Notes under the pieces: generated by a model
What the model was told of the DNA's origin: nothing
Database searches by the model: none
The model's input: only the letters and a program-made list of their open reading frames with translations
Position numbers and translations under genes: made by a program
Shown here: positions 57,323 to 64,000 of the stretch, in pieces
Layout of the letters: each line of letters opens with the position of its first letter
Position numbering within the stretch: the stretch's first letter is position 1
NCBI RefSeq assembly: GCF_018131075.1
Contig: NZ_JAFCLS010000008.1
Span: forward strand, 62,001-126,000
Reading direction: 5' to 3'
DNA: 64,000 bases
Source of the DNA: Bradyrhizobium sp. JYMT SZCCT0428
Lineage (GTDB): Bacteria; Pseudomonadota; Alphaproteobacteria; Rhizobiales; Xanthobacteraceae

Positions 57323-59590
57323 ATGAGCTTCCGCCGCGATTTCATCACCAAGCCGATCTTCTCCTGGGCCCGCGGCGTATTGCCGTCGATGTCCGACACC
57401 GAGCGCGAGGCGCTGGAGGCGGGCGACGTCTGGTGGGACGCGGACCTCTTCACCGGCAATCCCGACTGGTCCAAATTGCTTGGCTACGCGCCGGCGACGC
57501 TGACGGCGGAAGAAGAAGCCTTCCTCCATGGTCCGGTCGATGAACTCTGTGCGATGCTCGACGACTGGAAGATCAATTGGGAATGGCGCGACCTGCCGCC
57601 GGAGGCGTGGATCTTCATCAAGCGCCACAAATTCTTCGGCATGATTATTCCCAAAGAGTATGGCGGCCTCGGCTTCTCGCCTTACGCGCATTCCGAGGTG
57701 GTTCGAAAGCTGTCGTCGCGTTCGCTCACCGCCGCCGTCACCGTGATGGTGCCGAACTCGCTCGGGCCCGGCGAACTCCTGATGCGCTTCGGCACCAAAG
57801 AACAGCAGCAGCAATGGCTGCCGCGTCTGGCCGATGGCCGCGACATTCCCTGCTTCGGGCTGACCAGTCCGGAAGCCGGCTCCGATGCTGCCTCGATGAT
57901 CGACACCGGCATCATCTGCAAGGGCCAGTTCGAAGACCGCGAAGTGCTGGGGCTGCGCCTCAACTGGCACAAGCGCTATATCACGCTCGGCCCGGTCGCG
58001 ACGCTGCTCGGCCTCGCCTTCAAGGCCTACGACCCCGATCATCTGGTGGGCTCAAAGGAAGAACTCGGCATCACCGTGGCGCTGATCCCGACGCATCTTC
58101 CGGACGTCGAAATCGGCAAGCGGCATCTGCCAGCGATGCAGGTGTTCCAGAACGGCCCGAACTGGGGCCATGATGTCTTCATCCCGATGGATTACATCAT
58201 CGGCGGCCAGGAACGCCTCGGCCAGGGCTGGAAAATGCTGATGACGGCGCTTGCCGCCGGCCGCGGCATCTCGCTGCCGTCGCTGTCGGCCGCCGGTGCG
58301 GCCTATGCCGCGCGCACCTCTGGCGCCTATGCCCGCATCCGCGAACAGTTCGGCATTTCCATCTCAAAATTCGAAGGCATCGAGGAGCCGCTGGCGCGCA
58401 TTGCCGGCACGGCCTATTTGCTTGACGCCGCGCGGCGGCTGACCTGTGCGGCGCTGAACCAGGGCCACCATCCCGCGGTCATTTCCGGCATCATGAAGCT
58501 GCACGCCACGGAGCGGATGCGGATCGCGATCGACGACGCCATGGACATCCATGGCGGCAAGGCGGTGATCGACGGCCCGCAGAATTATTTGGGCCATCTC
58601 TATCGCTCGGTGCCGGTCGGCATCACCGTCGAAGGCGCCAACATCCTGACCCGCAATCTGATCGTGTTCGGGCAGGGCGCGATCCGCGCCCATCCCTATC
58701 TGCTCGACGAGATGAACGCGCTCGGCGAGCAAGACCGCGCCAAAGGGCTGGATGCTTTCGACAAGGCGTTCTGGAGCCATGTCGGGCATAGTTTCAAGAC
58801 GATGTTCCGCGCCTGGGGACGCAGTTGGACGTTCGGCATGTTCGCGCCGGCGCCGGACGCGGGCGATGCGACCAAATTCTATCGCCAGCTCTCGCGCTAC
58901 TCCTCGGCGTTCGCGCTCTGCGCCGACATGGCACTGTTGACGCTCGGCGGTGCGCTCAAGCGCAAGGAAATGCTCTCGGCCCGGTTCGGCGATATCCTCT
59001 CCGAACTCTATCTGCTTTCGGCCGCGCTGAAGCGCTGGAAGGACGAAGGCCGCCAGCAAGCCGATTTCGCCGCACTGGAATGGTGCATGGCCAGCGGCTT
59101 CAAGACCATCGAGAACCGCTTTGCCGAAATACTCAATAATCTGCCCAATCGCTTCGTCGCAACCATCCTGAAATTCCTGATCCAGCCGTTCGGGGCGCGG
59201 GTGGTCGGGCCATCAGACCGGGTCGTCCATCTCTGCGCGCAGCTGGTGCTGTCGCCGTCGGCGGCGCGTGACCGGCTGACGGCGGATTTGTCACACGTGG
59301 ATGACGATCGGGGCGTTGCCCGGCTGGAAAAGGCGTTCCTGCTGGTGACTGCGGCAGAGGCCGCCGCGAAGCAACTGCACGCCGCGCGGCTGCACGACTG
59401 GAAAGAGGCGGTGCAGAAGGGCGTCATCACCCAATCCGAGGGCGAAAAGCTGGCCGCCGCGCATGAAGCTGTCGCAAAAGTGATCGAGGTCGACGATTTT
59501 GCGCCGGAAGCGCTGTCGCCGATTTACAGGAAAGCCGCCGACGTGCATCAATTCTTCCAGGAATTGGGTGAGCAGAGGGCAGCGAGCTGA
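57323..59590 (+). CDS. fadE: Acyl-CoA dehydrogenase, FadE-like large form
   Basis: 755 aa, longer than ordinary acyl-CoA dehydrogenases (about 380) and near the length of FadE. The dehydrogenase core at about 75-480 shows PKEYGGLGFSPYAHSEVVRK, GLTSPEAGSDAASM, AAGRGISLPSLSAAGA and MDIHGGKAVIDGPQNYLGHL, then VEGANILTRNLIVFGQGAIR. A helical C-terminal extension of about 230 aa follows. FAD-dependent first step of beta-oxidation. First gene of the operon; its TGA shares a base with the next ATG. Confidence 0.93.
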   Translation: MSFRRDFITKPIFSWARGVLPSMSDTEREALEAGDVWWDADLFTGNPDWSKLLGYAPATLTAEEEAFLHGPVDELCAMLDDWKINWEWRDLPPEAWIFIKRHKFFGMIIPKEYGGLGFSPYAHSEVVRKLSSRSLTAAVTVMVPNSLGPGELLMRFGTKEQQQQWLPRLADGRDIPCFGLTSPEAGSDAASMIDTGIICKGQFEDREVLGLRLNWHKRYITLGPVATLLGLAFKAYDPDHLVGSKEELGITVALIPTHLPDVEIGKRHLPAMQVFQNGPNWGHDVFIPMDYIIGGQERLGQGWKMLMTALAAGRGISLPSLSAAGAAYAARTSGAYARIREQFGISISKFEGIEEPLARIAGTAYLLDAARRLTCAALNQGHHPAVISGIMKLHATERMRIAIDDAMDIHGGKAVIDGPQNYLGHLYRSVPVGITVEGANILTRNLIVFGQGAIRAHPYLLDEMNALGEQDRAKGLDAFDKAFWSHVGHSFKTMFRAWGRSWTFGMFAPAPDAGDATKFYRQLSRYSSAFALCADMALLTLGGALKRKEMLSARFGDILSELYLLSAALKRWKDEGRQQADFAALEWCMASGFKTIENRFAEILNNLPNRFVATILKFLIQPFGARVVGPSDRVVHLCAQLVLSPSAARDRLTADLSHVDDDRGVARLEKAFLLVTAAEAAAKQLHAARLHDWKEAVQKGVITQSEGEKLAAAHEAVAKVIEVDDFAPEALSPIYRKAADVHQFFQELGEQRAAS

Positions 59591-60873
59591 TGGCGCGACC
59601 GGTTTTTATTGTCGACGGCAGCCGGACGCCGTTCCTGAAAGCGCGTTCCGGTCCCGGTCCCTTCACCCCGGTCGATCTCGCCGTGCAATGCGGCCGGCCG
59701 CTATTGGCCCGGCAGCCCTTTGCGCCCACTGCCTTCGATCAGGTGATCTTGGGCTGCGTCAACGTCATCGCCGACGAGATGAACCCGGCGCGGGTCGCAG
59801 CGTTGCGGCTCGGCATGGGCGAAAAAATGGTCGCCTTCACCGTGCAGATCAATTGCGGCTCCGGCATGCAGTCGATCGACACCGGCTACCGCTACATCCG
59901 CGAGGGCGTATCCGACCTGATCCTGGCCGGCGGCGCCGAGGCGCTGAGCCACGCGCCGCTGGTGTGGCCGCAGCAGGGCGTGCGCTGGTTCGCCGGCCTT
60001 GCCGGTGCCCGCGGTATCGGCGCCAAAATCATGGCCGCGCTCAAGGTGCGGCCGTCCTATTTCAAACCGATCATCGGCCTCGAACGCGGGCTGACGGATC
60101 CCATCACCGACCTCAACATGGGCCAGACCGCCGAGGTGGTCGGGCATCTCTTCGGCATTACCCGCGCGCAGTCCGATGCCTATGCCGCCGAGAGCCACAA
60201 GCGGCTCGCCAATGCCCAGAGCCAGGGCTGGCTGAAGGGCGAGGTCGAAACCGCTTTTGCCCGCGACGGCAAATTCTACGACCATGACGACGGCGTGCGG
60301 CCGGATTCCACGGCCGAGACATTGGCAAAACTGAAGCCGGTGTTCGAACGGCCCTGGGGCAAGGTCACCGCCGGCAATTCCTCGCAGATCACCGACGGCG
60401 CGTCATGGGTGATCCTCGCTTCCGAGAAAGCCGTTGCCAAACATGGCTTGACGCCGAAGGCCGTCATCCTCGACAGCCAATGGTCGGCGCTCGATCCCTC
60501 GATCATGGGCCTCGGTCCGGTGCTGTCGGCGACTGAACTATTGAAGCGCAACGAGCTGACGCTCGGCGATATCGAAACCTGGGAATTGAACGAGGCCTTT
60601 GCGACGCAGGTGCTGGGCTGTCTCGCAGCCTGGAACGACGAAAAGTTCTGCGAGGAGATTTTGGGCCTCGACGGTGCGGCCGGTGCCATCGACCAGACCA
60701 GAATGAACGTCGATGGCGGCGCGATCAGCCTCGGCCATCCCGTCGGCTGCAGCGGCAACCGCATCGTGCTGCATCTCGTCAACGCCATGAAGCGGCTCGG
60801 CACACGCCGCGGCATCGCCACCGAATGTATCGGCGGCGGGCAGGGCGGCGCGATGCTGATAGAGACGGTGTGA
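59590..60873 (+). CDS. Acetyl-CoA C-acyltransferase (thiolase), FadI/FadA-like
   Basis: 427 aa. Nucleophile Cys in VQINCGSGMQSID; ELNEAFATQVLGC; the His-containing GGAISLGHPVGCSGNRIV; and the second Cys in ATECIGGGQGGAML. All thiolase signatures are in order. The extended N-terminus (VFIVDGSRTPFLKARSGPGP) fits trifunctional-complex type FadI/FadA. It cleaves 3-ketoacyl-CoA to acetyl-CoA. Start and stop are one base from the flanking genes. Confidence 0.94.
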   Translation: MARPVFIVDGSRTPFLKARSGPGPFTPVDLAVQCGRPLLARQPFAPTAFDQVILGCVNVIADEMNPARVAALRLGMGEKMVAFTVQINCGSGMQSIDTGYRYIREGVSDLILAGGAEALSHAPLVWPQQGVRWFAGLAGARGIGAKIMAALKVRPSYFKPIIGLERGLTDPITDLNMGQTAEVVGHLFGITRAQSDAYAAESHKRLANAQSQGWLKGEVETAFARDGKFYDHDDGVRPDSTAETLAKLKPVFERPWGKVTAGNSSQITDGASWVILASEKAVAKHGLTPKAVILDSQWSALDPSIMGLGPVLSATELLKRNELTLGDIETWELNEAFATQVLGCLAAWNDEKFCEEILGLDGAAGAIDQTRMNVDGGAISLGHPVGCSGNRIVLHLVNAMKRLGTRRGIATECIGGGQGGAMLIETV

Positions 60874-60875
60874 TC

Positions 60876-62972
60876 ATGGAATCAAGGATCATGGGCGTTC
60901 TCGGCGATCGCGTGCTCGAACTCGGGCCGAAGCCCGACGCGGGCGGACCGTACAAAAATTTCATGCTGACCCGTGACTCCGATGGCATCGCCTGGCTGCT
61001 GTTCGACCGCGAAGGCGCCAGCGCCAACACGCTGTCGGCCGATTTGATCGAAGAACTCGGCAAGGTGCTCGGCGAACTCGAAAGCGCACGGCCCGCCGGC
61101 CTCGTGATCCGTTCAGCGAAAAAATCCGGCTTCATCGCCGGCGCTGATGTCAACGCGTTTCGCGGCGCGAGCGATGTGCTGGCCGTCGAGACCGAAATCG
61201 GCCGCGCGCATAAGGTGATCGACCGGCTCGAGGCGCTGCGCTTGCCGACAGTGGCCGTGATCCACGGCTTCTGTCTCGGCGGCGGCCTCGAGGTTGCGCT
61301 GGCCTGCCAGATGCGGATCGCGATCGATGATGCGCGCTTCGGCTTTCCCGAGGTGATGCTCGGTCTGCATCCCGGTCTTGGCGGCACCGTGCGTTTCACG
61401 CAGCTGGTCAATCCGATGCAGTCGATGCCGTTGATGCTGACCGGCAAGACCATCGACGCCCGCAAGGCCAAATCGCTGGGTCTGGTCGACGCGGTGACGC
61501 AGGAGCGGCACGTCCGCAGCGCGGTGAAGGATGCCGTGTTCGGGCGGCTGAAGCGCGCCGCACCCGGCCTGCTGACCTCGGTCCTGAACTGGGAGCCGGC
61601 GCGCAAACTCCTCGCCTCGCGGATGCGCAGCGAGGCGGCCAAGGCGGCGCCGCAGGAACATTACTCCGCGCCCTATGCCCTGATCGATCTCTGGGAAAGC
61701 TACGGCGGTGACAAATACGGCATGTTGCGCGCCGAACAGGCCTCATTCGCCAAATTGATGGTGACGCCGACGGCGCAGAACCTGATCCGGGTGTTCTTCC
61801 TGCGCGAGCAGATGAAGAAGCTCGCCGGCAGCGGCAACAAGATCAAGCACGTTCATGTCATCGGCGCCGGTGCCATGGGCGGCGATATCGCGGCCTGGTG
61901 TGCAGGTCAGGACATGCGGGTGACGCTGGCAGACATGAAGCCCGAGCCGATCGCCGGCGCGATCAAGCGCGCGTCTGACTTGTTCGGCAAGATTCTGCGC
62001 AAGCGCACCGATGTGCGGGATGCGCTGGACAGGCTGATGCCCGACATGGGCGGCGAGGGTGTCCGCAGCGCCGATCTCATCATCGAGGCGGTGCCGGAAA
62101 AGCTGGCGCTGAAGCAGAAGGTCTATGCCGGGCTCGAGCCAATCATGAAGCCCGGCGCGATCCTCGCCACCAACACGTCGAGCATTCCGCTGCAGGATCT
62201 GCGCACCAGTCTGCAAAAGCCCGAGCGGCTGCTCGGCCTGCATTTCTTCAATCCAGTGTCGCGGCTGCAACTGGTCGAAGTGGTCAGCCACGACGGCACG
62301 GACGCGCAATTGTTGAAGGAGGCGCTGGCGTTCGTCGGCGCCATCGACCGCCTGCCCTTGCCGGTCAAGTCTTCGCCGGGCTTCCTCGTCAACCGTGCGC
62401 TGACGCCCTATATGCTGGAAGCCATGGTGATGCTCGACGAGAAGATCGACAAATCGGTCATCGACGCCGCGGCGAAAAAATTCGGCATGCCGATGGGTCC
62501 GATCGAGCTCGCCGACCAGGTCGGCCTCGACATCTGCCTCGACGTCGGCGACATGTTGCGCTCGAAATTCGGCGACGCCCTGCCGCCGACGCCGGCATGG
62601 CTGCGCGAAAAGGTCGCCAAGGGTGAACTCGGCCGCAAGTCCGGCAAGGGTTTTTATATTTGGAAGGACGGCAAGGCGGACACCTCTTCGGCCGCTCCCT
62701 CCGTGACAGAACCATCGGCCGAAATGATCGATCGCCTGATACTGCCGATGTCGAATGTCTGCGTCGCGTGCCTGCACGAGGGCATCGTCGACAATGCCGA
62801 TGTGGTCGACGGCGCTGTCATCTTCGGCACCGGCTATGCGCCGTTCCGCGGCGGCCCGCTGAACTATGCCCGTACCCGCGGCGTGGATAATGTGGTCTCG
62901 ACATTGTGGGCGCTTACGGAAAAATTCGGCGGCCGATTCACGCCCGATGCGGGCTGGGAGAATTTCAGGTGA
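60876..62972 (+). CDS. Bifunctional enoyl-CoA hydratase/3-hydroxyacyl-CoA dehydrogenase, FadB/FadJ-like
   Basis: 698 aa from ATG 60876, 2 bp after the thiolase stop. The N-terminal crotonase half has SAKKSGFIAGADVNAFRG and GFCLGGGLEVALACQMRI; the NAD-binding site VIGAGAMGGDIAAWCAG is at about 327-343; ATNTSSIPLQDLRTS and LLGLHFFNPVSRLQLVEVV are dehydrogenase signatures. The C-terminus ends KGFYIWKDGK and a 3HCDH_C-type lobe with GTGYAPFRGGPLNYAR. It carries out hydration and oxidation steps. Its TGA overlaps the next GTG. Confidence 0.94.
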   Translation: MESRIMGVLGDRVLELGPKPDAGGPYKNFMLTRDSDGIAWLLFDREGASANTLSADLIEELGKVLGELESARPAGLVIRSAKKSGFIAGADVNAFRGASDVLAVETEIGRAHKVIDRLEALRLPTVAVIHGFCLGGGLEVALACQMRIAIDDARFGFPEVMLGLHPGLGGTVRFTQLVNPMQSMPLMLTGKTIDARKAKSLGLVDAVTQERHVRSAVKDAVFGRLKRAAPGLLTSVLNWEPARKLLASRMRSEAAKAAPQEHYSAPYALIDLWESYGGDKYGMLRAEQASFAKLMVTPTAQNLIRVFFLREQMKKLAGSGNKIKHVHVIGAGAMGGDIAAWCAGQDMRVTLADMKPEPIAGAIKRASDLFGKILRKRTDVRDALDRLMPDMGGEGVRSADLIIEAVPEKLALKQKVYAGLEPIMKPGAILATNTSSIPLQDLRTSLQKPERLLGLHFFNPVSRLQLVEVVSHDGTDAQLLKEALAFVGAIDRLPLPVKSSPGFLVNRALTPYMLEAMVMLDEKIDKSVIDAAAKKFGMPMGPIELADQVGLDICLDVGDMLRSKFGDALPPTPAWLREKVAKGELGRKSGKGFYIWKDGKADTSSAAPSVTEPSAEMIDRLILPMSNVCVACLHEGIVDNADVVDGAVIFGTGYAPFRGGPLNYARTRGVDNVVSTLWALTEKFGGRFTPDAGWENFR

Positions 62973-63403
62973 CCGAGACGCATGCCCCGCTGAATACGGA
63001 AACCGAGCCGCGCGGCGATCTCTGCACCCGCACGCTGGCGATGCCGGCCGATACCAACGCCAATGGCGACATCTTTGGCGGCTGGCTGCTCAGCCAGATG
63101 GATATCGGCGGCGGTGTGTTTGCCTCAAAAATTGCGAAGTCGCGGACCGTCACGGTTGCGATCGATGCAATGAATTTTCGGAAAGCCGTCTATGTCGGCG
63201 ATCTCGTTTCCGTGCATGCCAATCTGGTCCGGATCGGCCGGACCTCGATCACGGTGCATCTCGAGGCCTGGGTGCTGCGCCGTAAGGATATGCCCCAGGA
63301 GTCGATCCTGGTGACCGACGGCAATTTTACCTACGTCTCGATCGACGAGCAGGGCCACCCGCAGGTGATCCAGCGGGATGGCGCTCCGGTCATTGCGACC
63401 TGA
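62969..63403 (+). CDS. Acyl-CoA thioesterase, YciA/hot-dog family
   Basis: 144 aa from a GTG that overlaps the upstream stop (GTGA). Hot-dog fold with the catalytic Asp in DTNANGDIFGGWLLSQMD and AIDAMNFRKAVYVGDLVSVH, ITVHLEAWVLRR. Such enzymes hydrolyse acyl-CoA to free acid and CoA, so here it could recycle CoA or relieve a block from beta-oxidation. It is the last gene of the operon. Confidence 0.92.
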   Translation: MTETHAPLNTETEPRGDLCTRTLAMPADTNANGDIFGGWLLSQMDIGGGVFASKIAKSRTVTVAIDAMNFRKAVYVGDLVSVHANLVRIGRTSITVHLEAWVLRRKDMPQESILVTDGNFTYVSIDEQGHPQVIQRDGAPVIAT

Positions 63404-63406
63404 ATC

Positions 63407-63838
63407 TTACGGGCAGGGACGCTCGTACCCGTCACGGCCGATGAACGTGCCGCGGCGCGGATCATAACTCCGCGAGCGCATGCAGCGCGGCGTGTCGTCA
63501 TAATACTGCTGCGGCGGCGCGACGTATTGCGCTTCCATGCCGCAATAACGCGGCGAAACGGCGACCCAGCCGCCGGGTTGCTCCACATAGCAGCCGTTGT
63601 TGTAATAGCGGTAGCCGCCCGGGCGGGGCTCGCCCTGGGATGCAATCGCAGCTCCGGTGCCGGCGCCGATGATGGCGCCTGCCGCCGCGCCGCCGCGTCC
63701 GCCGAGGGCGCCGCCGACGACACCGCCCAGCACGCCACCGACGATCGCGCCGCCGATCGCATCCTGCGCTGCGGCCTGCTGGACCGGTGCGCAAATCGCG
63801 AGGGCCAGAAGCGTCGTAACCGCCAATTTCGATACCAT
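63407..63838 (-). CDS. Secreted glycine-zipper (2TM-like) protein
   Basis: 143 aa from ATG 63838. Signal peptide MVSKLAVTTLLALAICAPVQ, cleaved near AAAQ. The core is a glycine zipper, GGAIVGGVLGGVVGGALGG then AAAGAIIGAGTGAAIAS, which would insert in the outer or inner membrane as paired helices. The C-terminal part has four Cys (NNGCYVEQ, RYCGME, PRCMRS, ERPCP). Its function is unknown; similar proteins are associated with envelope stress. Convergent with the thioesterase gene, 3 bp apart. Confidence 0.85.
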   Translation of the reverse strand: MVSKLAVTTLLALAICAPVQQAAAQDAIGGAIVGGVLGGVVGGALGGRGGAAAGAIIGAGTGAAIASQGEPRPGGYRYYNNGCYVEQPGGWVAVSPRYCGMEAQYVAPPQQYYDDTPRCMRSRSYDPRRGTFIGRDGYERPCP

Positions 63839-64000
63839 GTCCGTTCTCCGGCCTGTTTGTCGCAAATCACTGGATTCGCAGGGAACACTGGCGGCGACTT
63901 TGTCGCAGGTCAAGCCTGCGGAGCGGCCGTTTTTCCCACGAATCCGTATTGAACCGGCCTTGCCGGGCGCTGATTCGCCAGACAATCCTCGATGACGTTT

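Overview
The window looks like chromosome from a Bradyrhizobium-type alphaproteobacterium. I infer this from the high GC content, from small-protein families typical of the group (DUF3551-like, DUF6894-like, about 65-aa paralogues ending near a WL-SPG motif, a HWE-type kinase) and from dispersed hairpin repeats. I saw no rRNA, tRNA, CRISPR array or transposase gene.

Layout. 1-3.7 kb: regulators (a cut-off FixJ-like receiver, an AraC-type regulator, an ECF sigma factor) around a SrpA-like catalase homologue whose distal His position reads Phe. 3.9-19.7 kb: a catabolic/transport block with two branched-chain-type substrate-binding proteins, a Gfo/Idh/MocA oxidoreductase, a complete livHMGF set with overlapping genes, then cytochrome P450, a convergent Baeyer-Villiger-type monooxygenase, enoyl-CoA hydratase and gamma-glutamyltransferase. 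This suggests uptake and oxidative breakdown of a small organic compound. 19.8-36.6 kb: signalling (HWE kinase plus receiver), housekeeping and metabolic genes (transglutaminase-like, rhodanese, MFS, amidase with a lysine-rich tail, SMP-30-like, DapA-like, orphan SecD periplasmic domain, TenA) and a frameshifted amidohydrolase.

30.9-54 kb is an accessory zone of very small genes. It holds five peptides with class-II-bacteriocin-like double-glycine leaders, four CRP-like palindromes (TGTGA-N6-TCACG type) about 80-92 bp upstream of them, two tiny coupled membrane peptides, five paralogues of one short helical family, several zinc-ribbon proteins, a Crp/Fnr regulator, and at least ten copies of a palindromic repeat that is absent from the first 36 kb. 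Compensatory changes in its arms indicate that the hairpin itself is conserved. 54.2-57.2 kb is AT-richer, with two unrecognised genes, a gene-free stretch of about 1.5 kb containing a very dense run of perfect hairpins (candidate structured RNA), and long rhizobial-type repeats.

57.3-63.4 kb is a tightly coupled fatty-acid beta-oxidation operon: FadE-like acyl-CoA dehydrogenase, thiolase, FadB/FadJ-like bifunctional enzyme and an acyl-CoA thioesterase, with start/stop overlaps or near-contacts throughout. A glycine-zipper protein converges on its end.

The strongest candidate for an undescribed system is the set of double-glycine peptides with shared CRP-like sites, which would need a C39-peptidase ABC exporter that is not in this window. 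The second is the structured RNA at 56.05-56.33 kb.
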